A DNA stretch of 64,000 nucleotides from Acinetobacter albensis (GTDB taxonomy: Bacteria; Pseudomonadota; Gammaproteobacteria; Pseudomonadales; Moraxellaceae): the NCBI RefSeq assembly GCF_900095025.1, contig NZ_FMBK01000012.1:60791-124790 (forward strand), given 5' to 3'. The position numbers and the translations under genes are program-made. How positions within the stretch are numbered: position 1 is the stretch's first letter; every line of letters begins with the position of its first letter. This document shows, piece after piece, positions 10,788 through 20,054 of this stretch. The notes beneath the pieces are model-generated. The model saw nothing but the letters and a program-made list of their open reading frames with translations. It did not search any database and was not told the DNA's origin.

Positions 10788-10826
10788 TATAATGGCATTA
10801 TCCATTTTCACAAAGTTATCACTTTG
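10788..10826 (+). promoter_or_regulatory. iacR -10 box and candidate IacR operator
   Basis: A consensus TATAAT lies at 10788-10793. It is followed by AATGG-6-CCATT (10791-10806) and by CAAAGT-TATC-ACTTTG (10811-10826), a perfect 16-bp inverted repeat ending two bases before the iacR ATG. MarR proteins typically bind such palindromes. The position suggests autoregulation and control of the divergent iac operon. Binding is inferred. Confidence 0.55.
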
Positions 10827-10828
10827 CC

Positions 10829-11296
10829 ATGCTTACTCATTTAGAAAATTTTCTGCCGAACAATGAACCGAGCAGTATACAAAATTATCCTTTTTTCTGG
10901 ATCTCCCAAGTGAATGGGAAATATACGCAGTTGATTGAGAAATCTATAAAAAAACTAGGGATAGACAATACACGACGTAAAATTATTTTAAGTACCAATG
11001 CACTAGGTCAAGCCAGTATTACTGAAATTGCAAATTTATCGACACTTAAACTGACTACCGCAACCAAAGCCATTTACCGCTTAGTCGAAGATGATATTGT
11101 TGAGGTTTTTTCTTCTGAATCCGACGAACGCATCTCTATGGTCAAGTTAACCGAAAAGGGAAAGAAATTGGTGGTACAGATTAATCAAATTAGCCAAGTC
11201 ACACTTTCAGGAATCTTGAATGCTTTTGATGATGAAGAATTAATTCAACTTAATACACAAATGAAAAAAATATTTGAACTCATGCCATCTAGCTAA
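10829..11296 (+). CDS. iacR: IacR: MarR-family regulator of the iac operon
   Basis: A 155-residue MarR-type repressor with a winged-helix domain (about 40-125; ALGQASITEIANLSTLKL is the helix-turn-helix, and the wing contains SESDERISMVKLTEKG). It is divergent from iacH across 134 bases. MarR regulators of auxin catabolism loci are known to release DNA on binding indole-3-acetate. There is no clear Shine-Dalgarno before the ATG, which abuts a palindrome. Confidence 0.85.
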   Translation: MLTHLENFLPNNEPSSIQNYPFFWISQVNGKYTQLIEKSIKKLGIDNTRRKIILSTNALGQASITEIANLSTLKLTTATKAIYRLVEDDIVEVFSSESDERISMVKLTEKGKKLVVQINQISQVTLSGILNAFDDEELIQLNTQMKKIFELMPSS

Positions 11297-11314
11297 AAAT
11301 TAAATATAAGTCAT

Positions 11315-11340
11315 AAAAAAAAGCCCACGATGGGCTTTTT
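11315..11340. terminator. Bidirectional terminator between iacR and the dehydrogenase operon
   Basis: AAAAAAGCCCA-CGA-TGGGCTTTTT is a symmetric hairpin with A and T runs on both sides. It lies between two convergent genes and should stop both transcripts. Confidence 0.9.
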
Positions 11341-11349
11341 ACGACTTAT

Positions 11350-12345
11350 CTATTGAGTCTGATTAGCTATATTAAATTCAGGCTTTAAACCTGATGTTTC
11401 AATTCTATTTAAAAAAGTTTGTAACACTTGCCGTTTATAAGCGGGAATATCTAGGTCTTTGTATTGATAAAAGCCTTGTTGCTCCCTTAAGCCATTTCGG
11501 CCATTGCGCATATTTTCTCTAACAATCTTTGGTGTACTATATCTTGCACCCAATTCGCGCTCTAAATACTGTGATGCATAATATAAAATATCGCCACCAC
11601 CCCAATCAATAAACTCAAGTAATCCTAAGACAGAAAACCGCAGGCCGAAACCCGTTCGAATCGCGATATCAATATCTTCTGCTGAAGCAACACCCTCTTC
11701 GACCATGCGAGCGGCTTCATTCATAGCTAAAGCTTGAATTCTGGGAACGATATAACCTGCTTTGGCATTGCATACCACCGCCACCTTGCCAATTGTGGTC
11801 AAAAAAGATTTCAGTACTTGCACTACTTGATCTGAAGTTTGGTCTGATCGGCTTAATTCAACCAATGGAATTAAATAAGCAGGATTTAACCAATGGGCAT
11901 TAACAACACGTTCAGGATGAGAAATCATTTTGGCGATATCGGTCACTAAAAAGGTCGATGTGGTTGAGGCCACAATACAATTCGATGAAATATAAGAATC
12001 TAGCCAAGCAAAGATTTCTTGTTTCGCCTGATGTTGCTCAGGTACACCTTCCAAAACTAAATCACATTGTTTTAAATATTGAATGGAAGCAGATTTTTCG
12101 AGTATTTGTATGTTGGCTTGAATCACTGATATTTGCGTGGTTTGTATAAACTTAATTTGGCTTAAGAGCATTAGTTCTTGCGCAACATCCTGCTCTACTT
12201 GCTGTTGGTATTGTACAAACTCTTGAGCTGAACGAACTTTGGCATCAATCAGTTTTACCTGTAGTCCGGCATAGGCAAAAGCAATCGCAATCGCTTTTCC
12301 CATTCGCCCTGCACCGACCACGGCTACATGTTGAATTTTGGACAT
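11350..12345 (-). CDS. 3-hydroxyacyl-CoA dehydrogenase family protein
   Basis: A 331-residue NAD-dependent dehydrogenase with a Rossmann domain (VGAGRMG at 10-16) and a short C-terminal 3HCDH domain from about 195, the layout shared by 3-hydroxybutyryl-CoA, L-carnitine and L-gulonate dehydrogenases. The substrate cannot be told. Its ATG follows the stop of the opine-dehydrogenase gene after one base, with AAGGAG inside that gene's end, so the two are translationally coupled. A terminator follows. It may oxidise a 3-hydroxy acid or 3-hydroxyacyl thioester made or taken up by its neighbours. Confidence 0.75.
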   Translation of the reverse strand: MSKIQHVAVVGAGRMGKAIAIAFAYAGLQVKLIDAKVRSAQEFVQYQQQVEQDVAQELMLLSQIKFIQTTQISVIQANIQILEKSASIQYLKQCDLVLEGVPEQHQAKQEIFAWLDSYISSNCIVASTTSTFLVTDIAKMISHPERVVNAHWLNPAYLIPLVELSRSDQTSDQVVQVLKSFLTTIGKVAVVCNAKAGYIVPRIQALAMNEAARMVEEGVASAEDIDIAIRTGFGLRFSVLGLLEFIDWGGGDILYYASQYLERELGARYSTPKIVRENMRNGRNGLREQQGFYQYKDLDIPAYKRQVLQTFLNRIETSGLKPEFNIANQTQ

Positions 12346-12346
12346 C

Positions 12347-13453
12347 TTAAACTCCTTGTTTTAAGATTACTTGTAATTCTTGTTTCGATTTATTCGCCAA
12401 GCCTAAACTTTCAAATGTAAGACCTTCAGCATATAAATCTTTGCCTGTAATAGCAGAGGCAATATTCAGCAAGCCTTCAGCTACAGGGGTTTTTACACCT
12501 GCCCAACGGCCTACAGAAACAATTAACGATAATCCTAAACGAGTGTCTTCAAGCATATAGCGATGCGACTGCAAATCAATGTCTTCGCGCCAGTCACCGC
12601 TGTCGGTGAGCTTTCCATGAGCACCTCGACCATACATCCACTCATCGCCTTCATCTGCTTTATTATAATGATCTGCAAGTGGAAAATGTGGAGCAGCATA
12701 ACCTAAGGCTTCTCGTAATTGCATCCGTTCTGCATCCAATTGAGACGTAACACGGCGAATGGATGGCTGTGTGCCTTCATTATGAATATCCCATGCCTCG
12801 AAGTGTTCTAGCGGACCCGCATTCATCATAATGAGCGGAGGATGGATAATAGGCCCTGCATTCATTAATGCCCCGCTCAAACCGTCTTCTATCGGCTCAA
12901 CACTTGGATAGGCTTGCTTTAAAATCTTAAATGCAGCTTCAGATAAATGGCTAGGAAAAACACCTGTAGGCAAGCGAGTTGCATAACCACTCACCACAAT
13001 CCGATTGATACCGTGTTTGCGTACCAAATAAGGTAAGGTTCCTGTTTCAGCAAATGCTGTCTGAGCATGATTTCCCGAATTTTTCATGGCTTGAGCAAAG
13101 ACAAAGCTACCAAACGTACCAGGCGGTAAATAAACCACTTGACCATCTTTAAAATACGGTGCTGCCTGTTTCGCTAAGTTTAAATGCGTAGTTGCTGGTA
13201 AAGGGATGATGATTAGTTCAGCGTCTACAATTGCCTGCTCTAAAGAGTCTTTTAAGTTAATCTGGCAATTGTCAAAACCAACAGTTACTGAACGCTCACC
13301 TTGATAATCCAAAATGAAAAGTTCACCTGTTTCTGCTAATGCTTTGAGTGCGTCGCTATCTCTGCGCCATAACACCACATCATGACCTATTTCTGCCATT
13401 TCAGCAGCTGCGGCATAACATCCATGACCGCCGCCAAGTACTGTAATTTTCAT
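12347..13453 (-). CDS. Opine (octopine/nopaline) dehydrogenase family protein
   Basis: A 368-residue protein with an N-terminal NAD(P)-binding motif (GGGHGCYAAA, 7-16) and a C-terminal octopine-dehydrogenase domain from about 190 (NAGPIIHPPLIMMNAG, then the DEGDEWMYG segment). The family joins or splits N-(1-carboxyalkyl) amino acids and related secondary amines. CAGGAGG precedes the ATG. It is coupled to the downstream hydroxyacyl-CoA dehydrogenase-like gene and lies behind an AraC regulator on the same strand. Whether it works catabolically or synthetically is unknown. Confidence 0.8.
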   Translation of the reverse strand: MKITVLGGGHGCYAAAAEMAEIGHDVVLWRRDSDALKALAETGELFILDYQGERSVTVGFDNCQINLKDSLEQAIVDAELIIIPLPATTHLNLAKQAAPYFKDGQVVYLPPGTFGSFVFAQAMKNSGNHAQTAFAETGTLPYLVRKHGINRIVVSGYATRLPTGVFPSHLSEAAFKILKQAYPSVEPIEDGLSGALMNAGPIIHPPLIMMNAGPLEHFEAWDIHNEGTQPSIRRVTSQLDAERMQLREALGYAAPHFPLADHYNKADEGDEWMYGRGAHGKLTDSGDWREDIDLQSHRYMLEDTRLGLSLIVSVGRWAGVKTPVAEGLLNIASAITGKDLYAEGLTFESLGLANKSKQELQVILKQGV

Positions 13454-13555
13454 TTTGAATCCTCCTGATTAACTCAGTTAACTTTAGAAGATTAAAAAGA
13501 AGCTCACTTCTCCATATGCGAATAAACTGTTCGATATACGAATATTTTCTAGTAT

Positions 13556-14545
13556 TTATATGACTTTCATTTTTAAGGTTTGTGATGGCAGACAACCATA
13601 GCGCTTTTTATATAAACTTGAAAAATGCCCTAAACTTTGAATACCATTCTGCAAAAGAATATCCGTGACTGTATCACTAGTTTGGCTATTCAATAAAGCT
13701 TGATGCACTGCATGCATACGCTGATCTCGAATATATTCAATTGGCGTTTGTTGATAATGCTGGTTAAAGCTTTTTTGCAAAGTACGACTAGACACTCCGC
13801 AAAAATTACTAAGTTCAGCAAGAGAAACCTTCGATTGCAGATGTTGCTGAATATATTGCTGCGCTTTTCGCATATGACTAGGTAAGATGTCTTGTCTGCG
13901 TTCATTCAGTTTTTGACTATAATTATTGGGAACTTTCAGCAAAATTAATTCAATTAAATACTGGTTAAAGCTGGCTGAAATAAAACTCCAGTTTTGAATA
14001 TTATAATAAGCATGACAAAGATAATTGAGTGTTTCAATAATCGAGTTCAATCCTTCTGCTGTGCATGAGTCACCAGTATCAAATATTACAGATTCTGAGG
14101 GGGTATAGCCCAACATTTTATAGAGCTGAGTTTCCACATCCTGCTGAGCCAATTTCAAAATAATATTGCGACAGCGTTGATTAGTAATAATCCTATTTTG
14201 CGTATGCGGGTGCGTTACTGTCATGATGCCGTGTGACTGTAAAATCTGGTGTTTTGCATGTTCAATTTGACATTGCCCTTCAAGATTAATTCGGAACAAA
14301 TAATGCGAAGATGTTTCATCAATGGTGATCGCGACAGCCGCGCTATATTTCAAATCATATAAAGCCGAATTGCCAAAGCTAAATCCATTTAAACGCGTAT
14401 TCAAACTTGAAGCGATCTCTACATCAAACTGATGTGGGCACAAATAATGACTAATTTTATCTTTAATGGTTTGATAATCATTTGAATTAAATAACAGAAA
14501 TTCATCCAAATAATGCAAATGACTCAAATTTAAACGCTGATTCAT
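13556..14545 (-). CDS. AraC-family transcriptional regulator
   Basis: A 329-residue regulator with an N-terminal sensing domain resembling the AraC-binding-like domain of FeaR/EutR-type activators, and a C-terminal double helix-turn-helix (about 225-320; VSLAELSNFCGVSSRTLQKSF then a second helix pair ending at LGHFSSLYKKRYG). It is probably the activator of the two dehydrogenase genes about 100 bases downstream, and perhaps of the carrier gene upstream. Confidence 0.85.
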   Translation of the reverse strand: MNQRLNLSHLHYLDEFLLFNSNDYQTIKDKISHYLCPHQFDVEIASSLNTRLNGFSFGNSALYDLKYSAAVAITIDETSSHYLFRINLEGQCQIEHAKHQILQSHGIMTVTHPHTQNRIITNQRCRNIILKLAQQDVETQLYKMLGYTPSESVIFDTGDSCTAEGLNSIIETLNYLCHAYYNIQNWSFISASFNQYLIELILLKVPNNYSQKLNERRQDILPSHMRKAQQYIQQHLQSKVSLAELSNFCGVSSRTLQKSFNQHYQQTPIEYIRDQRMHAVHQALLNSQTSDTVTDILLQNGIQSLGHFSSLYKKRYGCLPSQTLKMKVI

Positions 14546-14587
14546 TGCTGAACTCCATTACGTCTATTCTTCTAAATTTGCACAAAA

Positions 14588-14617
14588 ACAAAAGCTCATT
14601 AAATCTAATGAGCTTTT
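14588..14617 (-). terminator. Terminator of the MFS carrier gene
   Basis: AAAAGCTCATTA-AATC-TAATGAGCTTTT is a perfect 12-bp stem with runs of A and T. On the minus strand it lies 32 bases after the carrier gene and before the AraC gene, so these are probably separate transcripts. Confidence 0.85.
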
Positions 14618-14648
14618 ACTTGTATCTTTAATGTTTAAGTGCTTGAAC

Positions 14649-16001
14649 TTAAATTGGATGTTCTTGTTGCATACTGGCGCTAAAGGCTTTACATCCTTTT
14701 TTCAACAATATAAATGCTAAAATGCATGAGAAAGTACCCACAATAGTTAATGATGTGCCCACCATCAGTGGATTTCCAAAAATTTTATCAGTTACTAATG
14801 CCACCAATGTAGTACCAATTCCGACAGCAACTAAATTACTGATTAGCAAAAAGACCGCCGAAATCTGCGCACGTATCTGGTTTGGTGCAAGCATTTGCAT
14901 TGCTGTGGTTGAAATAGGCATTGGAAATGATGCAAAGAACATGGCTGGAACCAGTAGTGTTACAGACAGCCAAAGTTCAGATACTTGAGTGAATGCAATC
15001 ATTGGGAGAATTAAACCGACAATCCCTATAACACCCGTAATCATGGGTGCATCTTTTCTGCCTTTTTGAATAAACCAGTCATTTAACCAACCTGCACAAA
15101 ATACGCCTAGTGTATTCGCTACCAGCATGACTGTACCTAGCATATAACCTGCTTCAGTTGGAGTTAAACCATATTTGCGCATATAAAATGCAGGGGTCCA
15201 GCTGATGAGGCAGTACAGTGCCATCGCATAGAAAGTAAAACCAAAGTAATGACATCCGAAGGTGGTGCTATGTTTTTTAATAAATTTAAACGCTTTTTTC
15301 ATGCTGGTCTTTTCGACTCGGCCTTGCGCATCTAGACGCTGACCTTTACGTTGTGGATCACGCACTGTCAAAATAAACAACAAGCCAATAAAAACACCAG
15401 GTAGACCGACTAGAATAAATGCCATTTGCCATGCTTTAATCGCACCTAATAACGGTACTTCAATCAAGCTCATATTTTTCAGTAAGCCAATGACATAACC
15501 ACCGACCAAAAAGGCAATACCACCACCGACAAATGACCCACTTGAATACACCGCAACGGCACGACCAAGTTTATCCTTAGTGAACATATCACTAAACATT
15601 GAATATGCGGCTGGTGATAAGGCAGCTTCTCCCACGCCCACGCCCATTCGACTAAAGAACAGTTGAAAAAAGCTCTTACTTAAACCACAGAGTGCTGTCG
15701 CAATACTCCAAAATACGATTCCCACGGCAATAATTTTAGGACGTGAAAATCGATCTGCTAAATAGGCTAGAGGTAAACCCATAAAAGCATAGAACAATGA
15801 AAATGCTAATCCATGCAATAAACTGAACTGTGTATCTGATAAATTTAAATCTGCTTTAATTGGCTCAATCATCAATGCCAGAATTTGACGGTCAATAAAT
15901 GAAAATATATAAGCCAACATACAGAGAAGCACAACATACCATGCATATGCATTCGATTTTTTACTGACAGCGGTAGCTTGATTCTTGATAGAACTATTCA
16001 T
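14649..16001 (-). CDS. MFS transporter (Spinster-like), probable organic-acid carrier
   Basis: A 450-residue inner-membrane protein with twelve predicted membrane helices and MFS signature motifs (GLPLAYLADRFSRPK between helices 2 and 3). Sequence style matches the Spinster/hexuronate-like group found beside aromatic and organic acid catabolic genes. It lies within 6 kb of the iac operon, behind an AraC gene, so a role in taking up indole-3-acetate or the substrate of the opine-dehydrogenase unit is plausible but not shown. Confidence 0.75.
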   Translation of the reverse strand: MNSSIKNQATAVSKKSNAYAWYVVLLCMLAYIFSFIDRQILALMIEPIKADLNLSDTQFSLLHGLAFSLFYAFMGLPLAYLADRFSRPKIIAVGIVFWSIATALCGLSKSFFQLFFSRMGVGVGEAALSPAAYSMFSDMFTKDKLGRAVAVYSSGSFVGGGIAFLVGGYVIGLLKNMSLIEVPLLGAIKAWQMAFILVGLPGVFIGLLFILTVRDPQRKGQRLDAQGRVEKTSMKKAFKFIKKHSTTFGCHYFGFTFYAMALYCLISWTPAFYMRKYGLTPTEAGYMLGTVMLVANTLGVFCAGWLNDWFIQKGRKDAPMITGVIGIVGLILPMIAFTQVSELWLSVTLLVPAMFFASFPMPISTTAMQMLAPNQIRAQISAVFLLISNLVAVGIGTTLVALVTDKIFGNPLMVGTSLTIVGTFSCILAFILLKKGCKAFSASMQQEHPI

Positions 16002-16056
16002 GTAACTTATTCCTTGTACTACGGCTTATATTCCTCATAAGCCCATATTTTCCTTT

Positions 16057-16138
16057 AGCTTGAATAGAAAAAATATTTCTTAATCAATATCATCAGAAAT
16101 TTTTTATTTCTTTCCAAAAAATTACTTCTATTCAAGCT
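16057..16138. promoter_or_regulatory. 13-bp inverted repeat flanking a central palindrome upstream of the MFS gene
   Basis: AGCTTGAATAGAA (16057-16069) is repeated in perfect inverted form at 16126-16138. Between them is AGAAAT-TTTTT-ATTTCT (16095-16111). The array starts 55 bases upstream of the MFS ATG. It may be a two-site operator or the end-pair of a tiny element. The rest of 16139-16632 is AT-rich with no gene that I can see. Confidence 0.4.
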
Positions 16139-16632
16139 TATTTTTTGGTTAGAACCATCCAAAACTTTCATATCCTCAGTTCAATTATATTTTGTTTTAT
16201 GTGTAATATTCCATGTCTTTTTGAGTATTAAGTTATACCTTCAAATGACTATGTTCCTATTTGGTAGAAGAAATGAATACAAATTAATTAGAAAAATAAT
16301 ATTAAATTAAGCATATAAATTAGTTACTTGAATACACATCAATAGGCATACCTAATACAATCGCAGGACTTAACCCATAGCCCAGCTAGAGCAAAAATTA
16401 AGTAACCATGGATTATATTTCTATTTCAAAATTAGATTGACTAACATTTTATATTTTGCGCACATTAAACATATTATTTGCACTAAAAGTACCAATAGTG
16501 GAAAAAGAAAGAAGGCTGTTTCTAATCGCTTTGAGTATATTGGGTATTTTATTTCAACTAGTTAAAACTTAGGCTTATATACTTTAAAAACTAAAATAAG
16601 CCTTTCGTTTTTGATGTAGGAGATAAGTACTT

Positions 16633-17025
16633 TTATCCTACAAATGTTTCTTGTAGAAAACGCCAAAGCATTTTTCCTTGAACTTCTTCAATTAATGCAC
16701 AAGAACGGCGGATTAATACACCATTTTCTTTTGTATGTTTCTCTGTATACGTCAAAACAATAGTCTGTTCATTCTGCGAAATAATTTCTTCATCATAAAT
16801 TTCAATCTTGATATCTGGCATTTTTCCTTGATTGTTCGTGAACAACTGCTTCACTTCTTCAAAATTAAATTTTTTGCCAGCCGCACCAACCATTTCAAAA
16901 TTTTCAGAAAAATGTTCAATCAATAAAGGTAAGTCTTGATTACTATTTATACCGCTGAAAATTTTTTCAATCAGTACATGCATGGTATGGATGCTTTCAA
17001 TTGCTTTCTCTGAAGAAAGGACCAT
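16633..17025 (-). CDS. SnoaL/NTF2-like (DUF4440-type) protein
   Basis: A 130-residue protein with an NTF2-like layout: a leading helix, LPLLIEHFSENFEMVGAAGKKF, a strand-rich half, and a final WRFLQETF. Such proteins are small binding domains or isomerases and sometimes give ketosteroid-isomerase-like activity. No neighbour explains it; it stands alone between AT-rich spacers. Function is unknown. Confidence 0.65.
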   Translation of the reverse strand: MVLSSEKAIESIHTMHVLIEKIFSGINSNQDLPLLIEHFSENFEMVGAAGKKFNFEEVKQLFTNNQGKMPDIKIEIYDEEIISQNEQTIVLTYTEKHTKENGVLIRRSCALIEEVQGKMLWRFLQETFVG

Positions 17026-17152
17026 ATCTATTTCCTTATATTTAATGACAGTCAGTATAATAAATCAAAATTACATGTAAAATTCAATATATTTATTATA
17101 ATTTAACATAATGGCGCTTATACGAAACAGTCCTGTAAGCCCCAAATAGAAA

Positions 17153-17190
17153 TGTCTGTTTTCTCTAAAGTAAAAATGTCCGCTTTTAGA
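17153..17190. repeat. Two TGTCYG-type direct repeats, possible IS end remnant
   Basis: TGTCTGTTTTCTC (17153) and TGTCCGCTTTTAG (17177) are spaced 24 bases apart. Short TGTC repeats of this sort occur at IS21-type element ends. No transposase is left nearby. This is only a suggestion. Confidence 0.25.
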
Positions 17191-17320
17191 ATACCCACCT
17201 AGAGATTTTCTGAGCAGGCTGTTTAATATGTTGGTGTCTATGTATGAGAATTAGGTTTATTAGGCCCTAATGTGCCATAAACAAATAAGTGCATCATTAT
17301 TAAAAATTCCAACTTCACAT

Positions 17321-18526
17321 CTATTCTGACATCGTTACCCTTTGGGTAAAAGCAATAATAACCAATGCTAAAACAATCATAAATACGTTTAGAATAACTA
17401 TTCCATCCCATCCTTGCTCTTGCCAGACTATCCCACTCATTGAACCAATAATGCTCGAGCCTAGATAATAGAAAAGCAAATATAATGAGGCCGCATGACC
17501 TTTGTTTTCATGCGCTAGCTTTCCAACATTGCCACTTGCAATAGAATGTGAAATAAAAAAGCCCGTAGTTACAATTACTATGCCTAAAATAATGTAAAAA
17601 AGTGAAGCACTTAGAGTTAAAAAAACGCCTATAAGCATTAAAATAAAACCTAATGATAAAACTGGTTTACGACCAACCCGATCAGCCATGGTTCCTGCAA
17701 TAGAAGATGAAACCATCCCAAAACTATAAGACAAAAATATTAAACTAATCTGAGTTTGGCTTAGACTATACGGTTCTGTTGAAAAGCGAAATGTCACATA
17801 ATTAAATAATGTCACAAATACACTTGTCATCAAAAAACCAATACTATAAAGCCTAACTAAATGAATATTTTTTAGATGCCCAAGCCAAGCATTTAAATGG
17901 AAAGATACATTCATAATTTTACGCTGAGTAACATTCCTTGCATCAGGCAATAACTTAATAAACCCTAGCGCGCAAAATAAACATATAAAACCGAGCACCG
18001 CCATTGAGACTTGCCAAGAGAAAATTTCTGTCAACAATCCCATTCCCACACGGCCCATCATACCGCCAAATGCAGTACCAGCAATATATAGACCCATCAT
18101 TCTACTTAAGTCTTTAGGATGTATCTCTTCGGCAATCCAAGCCATTGCCACTGCAGGAACCCCTCCTAAAACAAAACCTTCAATACTTCTTAAAAAAATT
18201 AGAATTTGCCAGTTCGGTGAGATCGCACAGATAATATTCAAAATACCTGCTAAAGACATTGAATAAAACATTAGTCCCTTTCTACCAAGCACTTGCGAGA
18301 ATGCGCCTGACAACATTATGGAAAATGCGAGAAAGCCTGTTGTCATTGATAAGGCAAGTGCACTACTACTTGCAGTTATATGAAAACTTGAAGTAAATTC
18401 GGGTAACAGTGGTTGCACGCAATATATTAATGAGAAACTCGAAAAACCTAAAAGAAAAAGTGCTAACCCTGCTTTTTTGAATTCACTCATTCCAAATGGT
18501 GTGACTAAGGCACTATGTTCTTTCAT
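17321..18526 (-). CDS. MFS transporter of the YnfM/arabinose-efflux type
   Basis: A 401-residue twelve-helix MFS protein. The loop motif GAFSQVLGRKG sits between helices 2 and 3, and GTMADRVGRKP at the domain repeat. It resembles YnfM-like drug/metabolite efflux carriers. It is divergent from a LysR gene 98 bases away, which is a common regulator/target layout. The substrate is unknown. Confidence 0.8.
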   Translation of the reverse strand: MKEHSALVTPFGMSEFKKAGLALFLLGFSSFSLIYCVQPLLPEFTSSFHITASSSALALSMTTGFLAFSIMLSGAFSQVLGRKGLMFYSMSLAGILNIICAISPNWQILIFLRSIEGFVLGGVPAVAMAWIAEEIHPKDLSRMMGLYIAGTAFGGMMGRVGMGLLTEIFSWQVSMAVLGFICLFCALGFIKLLPDARNVTQRKIMNVSFHLNAWLGHLKNIHLVRLYSIGFLMTSVFVTLFNYVTFRFSTEPYSLSQTQISLIFLSYSFGMVSSSIAGTMADRVGRKPVLSLGFILMLIGVFLTLSASLFYIILGIVIVTTGFFISHSIASGNVGKLAHENKGHAASLYLLFYYLGSSIIGSMSGIVWQEQGWDGIVILNVFMIVLALVIIAFTQRVTMSE

Positions 18527-18624
18527 AGTTTTACTTAAAACTTAATTGGATGAATTCCAAAGTTTAATCACGGCTCTGGTATATGTATAATATATATTAA
18601 TCAATAGTGGTATATATAAAACAT

Positions 18625-19521
18625 ATGGACATCCGGCATATTCAATATTTTATAGCTGTTGCAGAAGAACAGAATTTTTCAAAGGCTGCCTTACGTTTAG
18701 GAATTAGTCAGCCTCCATTGAGTATGCAGATAAAAAAACTGGAAGAGGAATTAGGTGTTGAGTTATTTCATCGTTACTCTCAGGGCGCTACACTTACCCC
18801 TGCAGGAAAAACATTCCTCGAAACGGTATTACCTATACAAAAAATACTTAAAAATGCAGTGAGATTAACAAGAAATACAGCGAATGGCGAGATTGGAGAA
18901 TTACGTCTTGGGTTTACTGGTACATCTATTTTAAATCCACTTATTCCCACAGCCATTAAGCACTATCAGGGCACCTATCCAGATGTTAATTTAATTCTTA
19001 AAGAGGCAAACTCTTTGATTTTAATTGAAGACCTATTAAATAATGAACTTGATATAGCTGTTATAAGACCACCAGATATTTTTTCTAAAAGCATAATTGT
19101 TAAGAACCTTATTAATGAAAAATTAATTGTCGCCTTACCTATTGATTATCCAGTTATCGAACAAGAAAATATTGATTTAAATGTGCTTAAAAATGAGAAA
19201 TTTATTGTATCGCCACCTAATATAAGTGCCGGATTATACTCCGCAATTGTTGATACATGTAAGCAACACGGCTTTACTCCTCAAATAGGTCAGCAAGCTC
19301 CTCAAATAATTTCAATTTTATCCCTTGTTGCAGCAAATTTAGGAATTTCCTTGGTTCCAGAATCAACTAAACAACTAAGAATTGAAGGTATAAAATACAA
19401 ATATTTGAAAAATCAAACATCAACTATTGGACTTGGAATTGCATTTAAAGCTGACCTTGCTTGCCAGCCTGCAATTAATTTTTCCCGTATTCTTAATGAC
19501 TTAATTAGAGAAAAATATTAA
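18625..19521 (+). CDS. LysR-family regulator
   Basis: A 298-residue LysR regulator: an N-terminal winged helix (MDIRHIQYFIAVAEEQNF, then AALRLGISQPPLSMQIKKLE) and an effector-binding periplasmic-protein-like domain from about 90. An in-frame GTG at 18607 would add six residues; the ATG at 18625 gives the usual LysR N-terminus. The AT-rich divergent spacer holds repeated TATA tracts and is the likely operator for the MFS gene on the other strand. Confidence 0.88.
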   Translation: MDIRHIQYFIAVAEEQNFSKAALRLGISQPPLSMQIKKLEEELGVELFHRYSQGATLTPAGKTFLETVLPIQKILKNAVRLTRNTANGEIGELRLGFTGTSILNPLIPTAIKHYQGTYPDVNLILKEANSLILIEDLLNNELDIAVIRPPDIFSKSIIVKNLINEKLIVALPIDYPVIEQENIDLNVLKNEKFIVSPPNISAGLYSAIVDTCKQHGFTPQIGQQAPQIISILSLVAANLGISLVPESTKQLRIEGIKYKYLKNQTSTIGLGIAFKADLACQPAINFSRILNDLIREKY

Positions 19522-19553
19522 TCAATTTAATGTCATTTAACTAGTTATTGCCT

Positions 19554-19940
19554 TTAAATCTCTCCCAAATCACTGAAGTCAATCAGCTGATACTGATAAA
19601 CCTTGCCATATTCCGCTGCACCTATTGAGCTATTCTCCAACTCAACATCTAAAGCCTTTGAATAATCCTTGACCACGACATTGGAAGGAATTAAACGCCG
19701 TAAAATTGGTGACAGCTCAATAATCTCGGAAGTATCAACAATTGAAATACGCAACCGGCTTGTCAGGAAATAATCTGGATTTTCCTCATCATTAATATGC
19801 ATTGGGATAATTCAAGTAGGTTTTGATTGGATACCAGAGACGCTTAATCTGCCATTGATCAGTCCAGATCATGCGTAATACAAACTCTAAAAAGCCTAAA
19901 CCACGCTCACTGGCCAGACTTGACCAGAATATTTTGCAAT
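19554..19940 (-). pseudogene. Fragment of two overlapping genes (prophage-like)
   Basis: The minus strand holds an 82-codon reading frame (19554-19802, starting MHINDEENPDYF). Its ATG overlaps the end of an upstream frame that can be read back from 19793 to about 19940 (ending LNYPNAY) but has no start. The nested ATG/stop overlap is typical of phage operons. I do not recognise either product. The upstream gene is cut off next to the receptor promoter, so the piece is a left-over. Confidence 0.45.
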
Positions 19941-20021
19941 TTATTTCTTAAATCAAAATAAAAAATCTAAATATAAAGAAATAATGTTTAATTTGTTTAT
20001 TTTTGTACTGTAATTAGTAAT

Positions 20022-20040
20022 AATAATGATTCTCAATTAC
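20022..20040 (+). promoter_or_regulatory. Fur box upstream of the siderophore receptor
   Basis: The 19-mer starting AATAATGATTCTCAA matches the classical Fur consensus at 13 of 19 positions. It ends 14 bases before the receptor ATG. It predicts repression by Fur and iron. Confidence 0.65.
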
Positions 20041-20054
20041 ATTGATGTATTGTT

